Assembly: GCF_900109525.1 (NCBI RefSeq) | Contig: NZ_FOAN01000006.1 | Span: 248,001-312,000, forward strand | Direction: 5' to 3' | Length of the DNA: 64,000 bases | Source of the DNA: Allobosea lupini | Lineage (GTDB): Bacteria; Pseudomonadota; Alphaproteobacteria; Rhizobiales; Beijerinckiaceae | Part shown: one piece after another, positions 36,308 to 45,948 of the stretch | Layout: every line of letters starts with the position of its first letter | Numbering within the stretch: the stretch's first letter is position 1 | Notes under the pieces: generated by a model | Database searches by the model: none | What the model was told of the DNA's origin: nothing | The model's input: the letters and a program-made list of their open reading frames with translations, nothing else | Position numbers and translations under genes: made by a program

Positions 36308-37594
36308 TCAGGCCATTCTCGCGCTCGGCACCGGCCTCTGGCGGGCGCCGTCGGTTGGCGGCACGTAACCGCGGGTCTCCGGCATGGCAAAGAGATAGAG
36401 AATGAGGCCGACGGCCGCGATCGTTGCGAGCGTAACGAAAGCGGCGGAGTAACCGGCTGTCACGATGATCACGCCCGCCAACGAGGTGGAGATCGAGGCA
36501 CCGACGCCCTGGACTGTCGCCACCGCACCTTGCGAGACGTTGAAGCGGCCGGTGCCTCTCGTCAGGTCAGCCACGACAATCGGGAACAGCGCGCCGAAGA
36601 TGCCGGCGCCGACGCCGTCGAGCGCCTGAACGGCCACCAGCCAGAACGGGTTGTCCGAGACGACGTAGAGCGCGCCACGCAGCGCCAACACGCCGAAGGC
36701 GAGAAGGAAGATCGGCTTGCGGCCCCAGGCATCGACCTTGGCGCCGACGATGATCGCCATCGGCACCATGACGCATTGGGCGGCCACGATGCAGATCGCG
36801 ATCAGCGAAGTCGCCTGCTCCTTGCCGACGACGCGGGTCAGCAATTGGCCGACTGAGGGCAGCATTGCGGCATTGGAGAGATGGAAGATCGCGCAAAGCA
36901 GTGCGAACAGCATCAGATGGCGGTTCTGCAGCAGGGCCTTGAGGCCGGACGGCTTCTCGTCGTCGACGGCCTCCTCAAGCCCGCGCGCGAGGTCGTCGTC
37001 GATCTCCTTCTCCGGCACCATCAGCATGGCGCCGATGCTGAAAACCGCGAGCACGGCCATGAGCCAGAACACCACGATCGGCCCGAAGAAATAGGCGGTC
37101 GCCCCCGCGATCGCGGCCGAGGCGGCATTGCCGAGATGGTTGAAGGCCTCGTTGCGGCCGATGCGCTTGGAGAACATCTTCGGCCCGACCAGGCCGAGCG
37201 TGATCGCCGCCAGCGCCGGCGGGAAGATCGCGCCCGCAATGGCGGCGACCGATTGCGTGCCGACGACCAGATAGAAATTGCCGATGAAGGGCAGCGCCAG
37301 GCACGACAGTGTCACCGCGGCTGCGGAGGCGATCACGATCGCCGGCTTGTGGCGGCCCCTGTCGATGAACGCTCCGGCCGGGGTCTGGGCAAGCAGGCCC
37401 ACGATGCCGGCGATGCTCATGACGAGGCCGACCGTCGCCTCGTTCCAGCCCTGCTCCGGGCCACGCACCGCGATCAGATAGATGGCGAGATAGGGCCCGA
37501 GCCCGTCACGTACGTCGGCGAGGAAGAAATTGAGTGCATCCAGACCGAGAAGCGCCCGCCGAGACGGGGCGCGATCATGTGATTTTGCGGCCAT
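36308..37594 (-). CDS. MFS transporter
   Basis: A 428-residue major-facilitator protein with twelve likely helices in two halves, split by a charged loop around EKEIDDDLARGLEEAVDDEK (residues 195-214). The motif-A-like GAFIDRGRHKPAIV lies near 74-87. The N-terminal half (FFLADVRDGLGPYLAIYLIA) is of a type often found in alphaproteobacteria, with no known substrate. First gene of the leftward pair with the ion transporter. Confidence 0.85.
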   Translation of the reverse strand: MAAKSHDRAPSRRALLGLDALNFFLADVRDGLGPYLAIYLIAVRGPEQGWNEATVGLVMSIAGIVGLLAQTPAGAFIDRGRHKPAIVIASAAAVTLSCLALPFIGNFYLVVGTQSVAAIAGAIFPPALAAITLGLVGPKMFSKRIGRNEAFNHLGNAASAAIAGATAYFFGPIVVFWLMAVLAVFSIGAMLMVPEKEIDDDLARGLEEAVDDEKPSGLKALLQNRHLMLFALLCAIFHLSNAAMLPSVGQLLTRVVGKEQATSLIAICIVAAQCVMVPMAIIVGAKVDAWGRKPIFLLAFGVLALRGALYVVSDNPFWLVAVQALDGVGAGIFGALFPIVVADLTRGTGRFNVSQGAVATVQGVGASISTSLAGVIIVTAGYSAAFVTLATIAAVGLILYLFAMPETRGYVPPTDGARQRPVPSARMA

Positions 37595-37700
37595 GTGTCG
37601 ACTCGCTGCGGGAAAAGAGATGCAGCCCGGGCGGGCGTTCGGCGGGCAAATCCGCGTCCAGGCCTAAAGAAGGGTCCGGACACGGCTCGGCTTGTTTGGG

Positions 37701-38399
37701 TCAGCCGCGCGGTCCGGGAGGCGGCGGGGGCGGAGCGCGATCATCTGGGCGCGGCGGCTTGGGGCGGCGCGTGTCGAGCTGCGCCAGGCGATCCGGCGTG
37801 GCACCGAGCGCGGTCGCCTCGATCACGATGCCGAGCGGGCTCTTCATGCTTTCACCGCGAACCGAGATCGTCTGATCCTGCTTGAGCAGGTCGGCGAAGC
37901 GCTCGGCCTCATGCGGCGGCAGCCGCAGTTGAACGCCGTTATCGAGAACCGCCCCGTTGACCTCGCCGCGCTTGCCGTGCAGCACGGCCACGATCTTGCT
38001 CGTCATGACCTCGGCGGCGACAGAGCGTTCCTCCGGGCCGCCTTGGTCGAGCACCACCGCGCCGGTCGCATCGTTGGTAACCGAGACGGCGTCGATCAGC
38101 GGCAGAGCCCGCGCCTTCAGGCCGCGGACGGTGACCGCATCGCCCGGCCGCAGCGCGAAAGCCGTCGGGGTGGATAGATGCGGCGGCAGCTTGACCTCGG
38201 TTCCGTCGGCGAGCAGCAGCCCATCGATCTCGCCGCGCGGGCTGAGCGTGTACTGCTTCACGACGCCTTTGGTTTGCGGAAGCTGGGAAGCGTCATAGAT
38301 CAGGCCACCACGGGCCTGGGCAAAGACTGTAGCGGCCCCGAGCGCTGTACCTCCCAGCAACAGAAGGGTGGCGACTGTCGAGCGAGCTCTGTTCGTCAT
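37701..38399 (-). CDS. periplasmic protein with a duplicated OB-like domain
   Basis: A 232-residue exported protein with a signal peptide (STVATLLLLGGTALGAATVF, then AQA). Two similar units follow: about residues 45-105 (KGVVKQYTLSPRGEIDGLLL, then DGTEVKLPPHLS, DAVTVRGLKA) and about 132-190 (SKIVAVLHGKRGEVNGAVLD, then NGVQLRLPPHEA, QTISVRGESM). Each looks like a small five-stranded barrel of the DUF5666/OB type. The C-terminal 30 residues are Pro/Arg-rich (PRPDDRAPPPPPPGPRG), perhaps a wall or outer-membrane contact. ATG 38399 is preceded by AGGTGAG. A sigma-54 promoter lies upstream and the two-component pair is adjacent, so it is probably its main target. Confidence 0.75.
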   Translation of the reverse strand: MTNRARSTVATLLLLGGTALGAATVFAQARGGLIYDASQLPQTKGVVKQYTLSPRGEIDGLLLADGTEVKLPPHLSTPTAFALRPGDAVTVRGLKARALPLIDAVSVTNDATGAVVLDQGGPEERSVAAEVMTSKIVAVLHGKRGEVNGAVLDNGVQLRLPPHEAERFADLLKQDQTISVRGESMKSPLGIVIEATALGATPDRLAQLDTRRPKPPRPDDRAPPPPPPGPRG

Positions 38400-38448
38400 G
38401 ATCTCACCTGCTGTTGTGCCGGGTACCCGGCGGGATGAGACGTCATCC

Positions 38449-38463
38449 GCAACCAGCGTGCCA
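38449..38463 (-). promoter_or_regulatory. sigma-54 (-24/-12) promoter
   Basis: On the minus strand bases 38463-38449 read TGGCACGCTGGTTGC, matching the consensus TGGCAC-N5-TTGC exactly at the conserved positions. It lies 50 bases upstream of the start of the duplicated-domain gene and just beyond the end of the sigma-54-activator gene, so the activator most likely drives this promoter. Confidence 0.8.
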
Positions 38464-38498
38464 ACATGCAGGTCTTTATATTTCAAAGGCTTGCCTGG

Positions 38499-39917
38499 TC
38501 AGCCGATCTCGCGGCTGTCTGCATTCCTGACGGCACCCGTCATGGATCCGGACGCCTCGCCGGCGTCGAGGCCGTAGCGCTCGATCTTGGTGTAGAGGAG
38601 CTGCCGGTTGATGCCGAGGCGCCGCGCGGCCTCGGTCCGGTTTCCCGCGCAGGTCTGAAGTGCGCGACGGATCATCTCGGTTTCCAGCCTGGCCACTGCG
38701 GTGGGCAGGTCTCCGTCGAGCCATCCGGCAGGCGGGACGTCGGGTTCCGTCTCGATGCCGGCATCACCCATATCCGCAACGTCGAGCGTATCGCCTCGCG
38801 CCAGGACCACGGCGCGGTCGATTGCGTTCTTGAGCTCCCGGATGTTTCCCGGCCAGGGGCGGGAGAGCAGATGCGCCGCAAGCGCCCCGGTCATCCGTTT
38901 CGGACGTTCACCCGGACGCGCTGCCAGGCGCAGGAAATGCTCGGCGAGCGGCACGATGTCGGCGAGCCGTTCGCGCAGGGGAGCGAGCGGGATCGTCAGC
39001 ACGTTCAGCCGGTAGTAGAGGTCTTCGCGGAAGAGGCCCTGCGCGACGCGCTCTGGCAGCTTGCGATGCGTGGCCGCGACGATGCGGACATCAACCTGGA
39101 CCGGACGCCCCCCGACCGGCGTGACGATCTTGTCCTGCAGCACCCGAAGGATCTTGGCTTGCATGGCAGGCGGCATGTCGCCGATCTCGTCGAGGAAGAG
39201 CGTGCCGCCGTCCGCATCGCGGAACGCGCCGTTTCGATCGGCTGACGCACCGGTAAACGCGCCCTTCACATGCCCGAACAACTCGGATTCGAGCAGGTCG
39301 GATGGGATGGCGGCGCAGTTGACGGCAATGAACGGCTCAGGCTTGCGCCTGCTGTATTCGTGCAGCGCCCGTGCGACGAGCTCCTTGCCGGTGCCGGTCT
39401 CACCGATGACGAGGACGGTGGTGTCGCTGTCGGCAGCCAGTCCGATGGCCTTTTGCACCATCCGCATCGGCTCGCTCAACCCGATCGGGGTAAAGCGGGA
39501 GGCAAGCTGCGCATCCTCCGCAGCCACCGGAGCCGTCTGTTCCATCGCCCGCAATGCGAGCATCCGCGTCAGATTATCGGCGAGTTCGGCTCGGCCGATC
39601 GGCTTGGTGAGATGGTCGAAGGCGCCAAGCCTGATCGCCTCGATAGTGTTTTCCGCCGTCGCATAGGCAGTCAGGATCGTCACCGGAGGTGGCACCGGGA
39701 GGGCGCGGATGGCCTTGAGAACCGCAAGGCCGTCCATGTCGCCGCCCAGGCGCAGATCGAGCAGGACCGCGTCGATCGCCTCGCCGCGCAGGCGATCAAG
39801 GCCGGTTCGCCCGGATGCGGCCATCGCGGCGTCGTAACCGAGATCGCGCACCGTCTCTTCAAGGCTCTCCCGCAGGCCGGCCTCGTCGTCGATGATCAGG
39901 ATGGTCGATGGCGCCAT
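38499..39917 (-). CDS. sigma-54-dependent response regulator (NtrC family)
   Basis: A 472-residue activator. Receiver domain residues 1-120 with the phospho-acceptor Asp in DAVLLDLRLGG near residue 56 and Lys in HLTKPIG. AAA+ domain about 145-380 with Walker A GETGTGKE, the sigma-54 contact loop GAFTGA, Walker B GGTLFLDEIGDM and the arginine finger region YYRLNVLTI. C-terminal Fis-type helix-turn-helix NRTEAARRLGINRQLLYTKI. Its 3' end lies next to the sigma-54 promoter. The gene overlaps the 3' end of the kinase gene upstream, so they form one unit. Confidence 0.93.
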   Translation of the reverse strand: MAPSTILIIDDEAGLRESLEETVRDLGYDAAMAASGRTGLDRLRGEAIDAVLLDLRLGGDMDGLAVLKAIRALPVPPPVTILTAYATAENTIEAIRLGAFDHLTKPIGRAELADNLTRMLALRAMEQTAPVAAEDAQLASRFTPIGLSEPMRMVQKAIGLAADSDTTVLVIGETGTGKELVARALHEYSRRKPEPFIAVNCAAIPSDLLESELFGHVKGAFTGASADRNGAFRDADGGTLFLDEIGDMPPAMQAKILRVLQDKIVTPVGGRPVQVDVRIVAATHRKLPERVAQGLFREDLYYRLNVLTIPLAPLRERLADIVPLAEHFLRLAARPGERPKRMTGALAAHLLSRPWPGNIRELKNAIDRAVVLARGDTLDVADMGDAGIETEPDVPPAGWLDGDLPTAVARLETEMIRRALQTCAGNRTEAARRLGINRQLLYTKIERYGLDAGEASGSMTGAVRNADSREIG

Positions 39918-41371
39918 GGCAGCTCAATCTCGAAATGGGCTCCTCGATCGGAGGGCAGCAGGCGCAAGGTGGCGTGATGAACGCCGGCGATCTCGCGCGC
40001 GATGGCGAGGCCGAGGCCCGTCCCTTCCGGGTGCCCGGTCACGAAGGGCTCGAACAGGCGCTCGCGGATCTGAGACGGCACGCCGGGGCCATCATCGCGC
40101 ACGGCGATCACGAGGTTCTCGCCGCGCCTCGTTGCACTGAGCTCCACTCTGCCCCCGGCTGGCGTATGGCGCAAAGCATTGCCGACGAGATTCTCGACGA
40201 TTCGGCCAATTTCGCCCGCATCGAAGGAGGGCGGTGATCCGACGCCGGCAGCCGGGTCCAAACGATCGATCAAGCTCACCTGACTTGCGTCCGCACGATC
40301 GCCGAAGGCGACGACAATTCCGGCGAGGAAGCGCGCGAGGTCGACAGTCTCCGCCTTGGGTTCGCGCGGCTGGCTCATCGTCAGGAGATCGCGCAACAGG
40401 CGATCGAGCCTGGCGATCTGGTCGAGAATAAATCCGAGTGCGGAGATACGGCGCTGCTCGTCAGCCGCGGCGAGCGCGTTTTCAGCCTTGAGTCGCATGG
40501 CCGCCACAGGGTTCCTGACCTCGTGAGCGACGCCGGCGACGAGGCGCCCGACCGCCGCCAGCCGCTCGGCTCCCGCGGCTCGTCGCCGCGCCTCGGACAG
40601 CCTCTCGCCGCTGGCGTTGAGCGCATGCACGAGGCGGTCGAGTTCAGGCAAGCCCGTCGGTGAGAGGTGGGGAAGATCAGCGTCATGACCGGCTGCAAGG
40701 TCGGCCTCAAGCCGGGCGATCCGCCGCGACCACGCGACCAGGAGCCAGCCCAGCCAGAGCGCGGAGCCCAGCACGGTTGCTGCGAGAACCGCGAAACCGA
40801 TCATCAGCCGGTTATAGGCCGGCTCCGCGCCGGCCGCGATACGCGTCATCGTCCAGCCGGTCAGTCCTGTATCGGTCGCTCCTCCGAGCGGGCATGCATG
40901 CAGCAGCAGGATCTGCGAACGTCCCCGCCGTTCGACCATAGCCGGCTTGCCGGCGGTCGCAGCCGCGGCATTGACCTCGCCGATCGTCGGTTGCTCCGCC
41001 GCCGGCAGGTCGGTCTTCGGGCCCGTTCCTTCGTAGGTCGGGAAGGCATAGCCGAGCGAGCCCTCAGCCTCGCGCCAGATGCCACCCTCGATCTCAGGCG
41101 AGTGGGCCAGCGCAAGCTGGACGACATTGGTCAACTGTTGGCGCAGCTCCTCGTCGGTCCGCCTCGGCCAAGGCCCGCGCCAGCCGGACGCAAAGAACGT
41201 GTAGCGATCGGCGATGCCGCGGCAGGCCGAGGCCAGTCTATCCTGCGCACGCCCGGCTTGGACGCTCGCCGTCTCCCGATAGAACGAGACGAACAGAAAG
41301 CCGGTCGCGCCCGCCGAGAGGACGATCAAAAGCCAAAGCCCGATCAACAGGGAGCGCAGGGACGTCAGCAT
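39896..41371 (-). CDS. membrane sensor histidine kinase
   Basis: A 491-residue kinase. An N-terminal helix (LLIGLWLLIVLSAGATGFLF) and a second one near residue 190-212 (LMIGFAVLAATVLGSALWLG) enclose a periplasmic sensor of about 155 residues with no family I recognise. A HAMP-like linker leads to the dimerisation box GVAHEVRNPVAAMRLKAENA, and the ATPase shows the N box (IVENLVGNALRHTP), G1 (DDGPGVP) and G2 (EGTGLGLAI). It phosphorylates the sigma-54 activator encoded after it, which overlaps by 22 bases. Confidence 0.92.
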   Translation of the reverse strand: MLTSLRSLLIGLWLLIVLSAGATGFLFVSFYRETASVQAGRAQDRLASACRGIADRYTFFASGWRGPWPRRTDEELRQQLTNVVQLALAHSPEIEGGIWREAEGSLGYAFPTYEGTGPKTDLPAAEQPTIGEVNAAAATAGKPAMVERRGRSQILLLHACPLGGATDTGLTGWTMTRIAAGAEPAYNRLMIGFAVLAATVLGSALWLGWLLVAWSRRIARLEADLAAGHDADLPHLSPTGLPELDRLVHALNASGERLSEARRRAAGAERLAAVGRLVAGVAHEVRNPVAAMRLKAENALAAADEQRRISALGFILDQIARLDRLLRDLLTMSQPREPKAETVDLARFLAGIVVAFGDRADASQVSLIDRLDPAAGVGSPPSFDAGEIGRIVENLVGNALRHTPAGGRVELSATRRGENLVIAVRDDGPGVPSQIRERLFEPFVTGHPEGTGLGLAIAREIAGVHHATLRLLPSDRGAHFEIELPWRHRPS

Positions 41372-41697
41372 CTCATCGGCCTGCGGCCAACGCCGGGGGG
41401 AGCATGGTCGAGCCTCGAGATCGTCGGACGGCAGCCGGCCGAAACAGGCGGTGCCTGACGATAAGTGCTGCGCAACTGTGCGCGCCGCAAGAGCGGCCTA
41501 CCCTCTCAAAGCAGATAGCGATTATGCAAGTGTCCTCGATTGGGCCATGTGCGTCGCTTCAGTTAAACCCAGATCGTTGCCGATGTGGCGAATCTGTGGC
41601 GTGATCGAGCTCCCGGCTTCATCGATCGGCCCGGTCCAGAGCGAGGCGGGCAGCCGGCATCTGGTCACGGCCGGAAGCGGCAGGTAGACCACGTCGG
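41372..41697. other. divergent intergenic region
   Basis: 326 bases between the start of the kinase gene and the start of the nuclease gene. It must hold promoters for both directions, but no sigma-70 or sigma-54 motif stands out, and I see no conserved gene on either strand. Confidence 0.5.
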
Positions 41698-42819
41698 ATG
41701 GTCCGTTTCCTTCACAGCGCCGACCTGCATCTCGGCAAGCCGTTCGGTTCGATGCCGGACGAGCTGCGCGGGCGGCTGCGCGAGGCCCGCCACACCGTGC
41801 TCGACCGGCTGGCTGCCCAGGCTCGCACTGCAGCGGCGGAGACGATTCTGCTGGCCGGCGACGTGTTCGACACGGAAACGCCGAGCCCGGCCGTGCTTCG
41901 CCAGGCGCTGGCTGCCATGGCAGGGCATGACGGCGTTCGCTGGATCCTGCTGCCCGGCAATCACGATTCGCTCGCCGCGGAAGCACTCTGGGCCGGCCTG
42001 GCGACATCGCGGCCCGCCAACGTCGTCCTCGCGACCGAGCCGGCTCCTGTCCGGCTCGCCGACGACGTCGTCCTCCTGCCGGCGCCCTGCACGACGCGCC
42101 GGCCGGGTCGCGACCTCACCGAATGGCTGGACGGGGCAGCGACGCCGCCGGGCACGATCAGGATCGGGTTCGCCCACGGCGCCGTGCAGAGCTTTTCGGA
42201 AGATGGCGGCGCCGGCGACGTCATCGCTCCCGACCGGGCGACCCGCGCCGGTCTCGACTATCTCGCCCTCGGCGATTGGCACGGCCAGATGCGGATCGGA
42301 CCGCGCACTTGGTACAGCGGCGCGCCGGAGCCGGACCGGTTCAAGCACGACGCCTCGGGCCGTGCCCTGCTGGTCACGATTCCAGCGGCGGGAACCGAGC
42401 CCGTGGTCGAGCCCATCGAGACCGGATCCTTCGACTGGCGCACGCTCGTGCTCGACTGCCTGGCGGGCGACGAGCCCGGCGCGCATCTGGCGGCGTTGTT
42501 GCCGGCCGGTCCTGCGCGGCGCCAGACACTCCTTCGCATCCTCGCGACCGGCCGGACGCGACCGCCGGCGCGGGCTCGGCTGGAAGCCGATATCAAGGCG
42601 ATTGCGCCCGAATTCGCCCTGCTGCAGCTGGAGGCGCAGGAGCTGGTCACGGAATGCGAGAGCGAGGATCTCGACCAGATCGACCATGCCGGCGCCTTGC
42701 GGCAGGCGGCCGACATGCTGCTCGCAGAGAGCCGGGACGACGGCCGCTCCTCCGGTGAGCGCGAGGTGGCGCGCGAGGCGCTGATGCGCCTGTTCTCCTA
42801 TTGCGCGACGGCGTCCTGA
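41698..42819 (+). CDS. SbcD/YhaO-like metallophosphoesterase, DNA repair exonuclease
   Basis: A 373-residue nuclease subunit. All five phosphoesterase motifs are present: SADLHLG near residues 7-13, LAGDVFD near 52-58, PGNHD near 85-89, AHG near 160, and LGDWHG near 197-202. It is related to SbcD/Mre11, with the shorter C-terminal cap of the YhaO group. Start ATG 41698. The last four bases overlap the ATPase gene start, so the two proteins form a nuclease-ATPase pair for DNA-end processing. Confidence 0.85.
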   Translation: MVRFLHSADLHLGKPFGSMPDELRGRLREARHTVLDRLAAQARTAAAETILLAGDVFDTETPSPAVLRQALAAMAGHDGVRWILLPGNHDSLAAEALWAGLATSRPANVVLATEPAPVRLADDVVLLPAPCTTRRPGRDLTEWLDGAATPPGTIRIGFAHGAVQSFSEDGGAGDVIAPDRATRAGLDYLALGDWHGQMRIGPRTWYSGAPEPDRFKHDASGRALLVTIPAAGTEPVVEPIETGSFDWRTLVLDCLAGDEPGAHLAALLPAGPARRQTLLRILATGRTRPPARARLEADIKAIAPEFALLQLEAQELVTECESEDLDQIDHAGALRQAADMLLAESRDDGRSSGEREVAREALMRLFSYCATAS

Positions 42820-45449
42820 TGAAGCTGACCGCCCTGCGCCTGCACAATGTGCGCCGCTTCGCCGGCACCGGCGTGCGCATCGAGAACATCGGCGACGGCA
42901 TCAACGTGCTCTGCGCCGCCAACGAACACGGCAAGTCGACCTGCTTCGACGCTTTGCACGCGCTGTTCTTCCAGCCGCATACCGGCACGCCGGGCTCTGT
43001 CCAGGCGCTGCGGCCCTATAGCGGCGGCAACCCGCTGGTCGAGGCGGACCTCACCACCGCCGATGGCGCCTTCCGGCTGACGAAGCAGTTCTATGGCGGC
43101 CGCCGCGCCCAGGTCCGCGAGCGTGACAGCGGCCGCCTGATCGCGCAGGCGGACGAGGCCGAGCGCTTCATCTCCGCTCTGGTGAAGGGCGGCATCAGCG
43201 GGCCGGCTGGCCTGCTCTGGGTCCGACAGGGCGTGACCGGCATCGAGCGGCGCGCCAAGGCCGAGGACGAGACGGAGAGGCGCGCACGGGAAACCGTGCT
43301 GACCTCGGTCCAGGGCGAGGTCGAGGCGCTGACCGGCGGGCGGCGCATGACCGAAGCCCTCGCCGCCTGCGAGGAAGAGCTGCTGCGGCTGGTGACGGCG
43401 ACCGGCAGGCCCAAGACCGGCGGTCCCTACGCCAGCGCCATCGACGAGAGCGAGCAATTGGCGGAACAGGAGCGCCGCCTTGGCGCCGAGGTCGCCGATC
43501 TGCGCGCGGCCCTCGACCGGCGCCGCACGATCCGGGTGCGGCTCGCCGAGATCGACACGCCCGAGATGGCGCGGGAACGCCAGGCTGCGCTCGCGGAGGC
43601 CGAGGCGGAGCTGTCCGCCGCCAAGGCCCAGGCTGAATCGCTGAAGGCGGCTGAAAGCAAGGCCGCCCTGGCGCTGAACCGGCGCGTCTCTGCCGAGCAG
43701 GCCCTGAGCGGCTTTCGGCAGGCGCTCGCCCGCTTTGCCAGCCTTCGCGACGCCGAAGCCGGCGCCGCGCAGGAGCGTGACGCCGCCCGCGCCCGCCATC
43801 AGGGTGCCGCCGGCGTTGTGCGCGAGGCGGCGACTGCGGTCGAGAGCGCCGAACGCGAGGAGCGCGAGCAGCGCGACCTGCTCGCCCGCCTGGAGCGGGC
43901 CTTGCGCGCGCAGGAGGCGGCGCGCCGGCTGGCCACGGCCCGCGACAGCGAGCGCGAGGCGCAGGCGACCCGCGAGCAGATTGAGCGCATGGAGGCGACC
44001 CTCAAGAGTCTCATCCTGCCTGCCGGCAAGATTGCCGAGCTGGAAGAGATCGACGGCCAGCTCCTGCAGTTGCAGGCCAGGGCCGAGGCGCGGGCACCGC
44101 ATCTGCGCATCGACTACGCCGCCGGCGCCGAAGGCGGGATCTCGATCGCGGGCGTGATGCTGGCGCAGGCCGAGGAGCGGCCACTTGCCGGCACGACGCA
44201 GATCGAGATCGCCGCGATCGGCCGCCTGACCGTGACGGCGCCGCAGGCCGAGGAAGACGACCGCAGCCTCGCCCGCGCGAAGGCCAAGCGGAAAACACTG
44301 CTCGATGAGCTTCAGGTCGACAGTCTCGCCGCAGCGCGTCAGCGCGAGGTGCAGGCGCGCGACCTCAAGGCCGATCTCGACCTGGCGCGCCGGCGCCTCC
44401 AGCTGTTCGCGCCCGGCGGGCTCGCAGCCTTGCAGGAACAGATCGCGCGCCTGGAGGCCGAAGCGGCCAGCGCGGACGAAGTGCCCGCTGATCTGGACGC
44501 GGCAAGCCGGCAGCTTGGGACCGTCGAAGCGCGCGTCGGCGCCGTGCGCGAGGCGGCCCGAGCCGCGCAGGCCCGGACCGAGACCTCGGCCTCCGCTCTG
44601 GTCGAGGCGGAACGCCATGCCGCCGGATTGTCCTCCGCCCTTGCCGCGCTCGCCGAGAGCCTGGGTCCGGAGACGCAATGGCGCGGGCGCGAGGAGCGCC
44701 TTGCCGCGGAGCATGCCGAGACGAACCTCGCCTGGCGGGCGGCGCAGCGGCAGGTCGAGGAGCTCGCGGCGCGCAGGATCGACCTTGCGGCGGCAGAAGC
44801 CCGCCAGCTGCGCCTGCGCTCGGTCATGGACGCGGCGCGCGAGGAGATCACCCGCCTGCGCGAGGAGGCGGCGGGCCTCGATGGCCGCATCCAGACCCGC
44901 ACTGAGACCGCGATCGAGGAGGCCTGGCAGGAAACCCGCGACAGGCTCGCGCAGGCGCAGCGGCGCACTGCCGTGCTCGCCCGCGAGGTCGCTATCCTGA
45001 CCCGGCTGCGCGGTGCACTCGAAGCCGCGCGCTCGCAGGCGCGCGACCATTATTTCGCGCCGGTGCTGCAGGAGCTGTGTCCGCTCCTCGGCCTGCTGTT
45101 CGACGATGCCAGCGTCACCTTCGACGAGGACACGCTGCTGCCCCGCTCGGTGCTACGCAACGGCCTCGACGAACAGGTCGGCGTCCTCAGCGGCGGCATG
45201 CGCGAACAGCTCGCGATCCTGACGCGGCTGGCCTTCGCCCGGCTGCTCGCCAAGGGCGGCCAGCCGACGCCCGTCATCCTCGACGACGCGCTGGTCTATT
45301 CCGACGATGATCGCATCGAGAAGATGTTCGACGCGCTGCATCGCCAGGCCAGTGCCCAGCAGGTCATCGTCTTCTCCTGTCGCCAGCGCGCCTTTGCCCG
45401 GCTGGGTGGCCGCGTTCTGCGTATGGAGCCGTGGCAGCCCGAGCATTGA
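42819..45449 (+). CDS. SbcC/YhaN-like AAA ATPase with coiled coils, no zinc hook
   Basis: An 876-residue SMC-like protein. N-terminal Walker A CAANEHGKST near residues 34-43, long Ala/Glu/Arg-rich heptads (about 205-400 and 480-780), and a C-terminal ATPase lobe with signature VLSGGMREQLAILTRLAFAR and Walker B PVILDDALVYSDDD. SbcC and Rad50 carry a CxxC zinc hook at the coiled-coil tip, but no CxxC is present here. A short globular part near residues 425-475 (RIDYAAGAEGGISIAGVMLA, TTQIEIAAIGRLTVTAPQAE) sits in the middle, as in YhaN-like proteins. The ATG overlaps the nuclease stop. Confidence 0.87.
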   Translation: MKLTALRLHNVRRFAGTGVRIENIGDGINVLCAANEHGKSTCFDALHALFFQPHTGTPGSVQALRPYSGGNPLVEADLTTADGAFRLTKQFYGGRRAQVRERDSGRLIAQADEAERFISALVKGGISGPAGLLWVRQGVTGIERRAKAEDETERRARETVLTSVQGEVEALTGGRRMTEALAACEEELLRLVTATGRPKTGGPYASAIDESEQLAEQERRLGAEVADLRAALDRRRTIRVRLAEIDTPEMARERQAALAEAEAELSAAKAQAESLKAAESKAALALNRRVSAEQALSGFRQALARFASLRDAEAGAAQERDAARARHQGAAGVVREAATAVESAEREEREQRDLLARLERALRAQEAARRLATARDSEREAQATREQIERMEATLKSLILPAGKIAELEEIDGQLLQLQARAEARAPHLRIDYAAGAEGGISIAGVMLAQAEERPLAGTTQIEIAAIGRLTVTAPQAEEDDRSLARAKAKRKTLLDELQVDSLAAARQREVQARDLKADLDLARRRLQLFAPGGLAALQEQIARLEAEAASADEVPADLDAASRQLGTVEARVGAVREAARAAQARTETSASALVEAERHAAGLSSALAALAESLGPETQWRGREERLAAEHAETNLAWRAAQRQVEELAARRIDLAAAEARQLRLRSVMDAAREEITRLREEAAGLDGRIQTRTETAIEEAWQETRDRLAQAQRRTAVLAREVAILTRLRGALEAARSQARDHYFAPVLQELCPLLGLLFDDASVTFDEDTLLPRSVLRNGLDEQVGVLSGGMREQLAILTRLAFARLLAKGGQPTPVILDDALVYSDDDRIEKMFDALHRQASAQQVIVFSCRQRAFARLGGRVLRMEPWQPEH

Positions 45450-45704
45450 TCTCGGGCGACGAGCCACGTCAGAACCGCAGCTCGCCCCCGTCTTCAAGGG
45501 TATGGCCACGCGAGCGGCGCCGATGGTGGCGAACCAGGTGAGACCAAAGGCGATGGCCTGAGAGATGCGCCTGCCAAGCATGGCCCGAAGCCAACTTTGA
45601 GAGCGTAACGGGAATGTGAGCCCTTACGTGTCGCAGGGCCGTTGGAAACCGTCGGACGGTGACTAGCTCATCGCACGGGCGACTCGATCACACAGGAGAT
45701 TGCC

Positions 45705-45929
45705 ATGCTTTCGCGCAAGATTGTCGCCCTCGCGGCGGCGCTTCTGCTTTCGGGAGCAAGCTCCATGGCCTATGCCACCGAGCTCGGGGCCGAGAGCATC
45801 GTGCACGAGCAGGCCCAGAACCAGCGAGCTCTTGCCGAGCAGGCGCAGTACCTCGCCTATCACGGGCACTTCAAGGACGTGGAAAGCCAGCCGGGCCGCG
45901 GTGCCGGCGTCTTGCCGCATCACAACTGA
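45705..45929 (+). CDS. small secreted protein of unknown function
   Basis: A 74-residue precursor with a signal peptide (KIVALAAALLLSGASSMAYA, cleaved before TEL) and a mature part of about 49 residues rich in Gln, Glu, Ala and His (IVHEQAQNQRALAEQAQYLA). It has no Cys. ATG 45705 follows AGGAG at ideal spacing and a clear terminator follows the stop, so it is a real single-gene unit. I do not recognise a family. Confidence 0.7.
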   Translation: MLSRKIVALAAALLLSGASSMAYATELGAESIVHEQAQNQRALAEQAQYLAYHGHFKDVESQPGRGAGVLPHHN

Positions 45930-45948
45930 GCGCCGGGGCATGCACTGG

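Noticed and set aside
45437..45457. Hairpin GCCCGAG/CTCGGGC over the stop of the SbcC-like gene
   Set aside because: Seven-base arms are present but no T run follows, so I did not call it a terminator.
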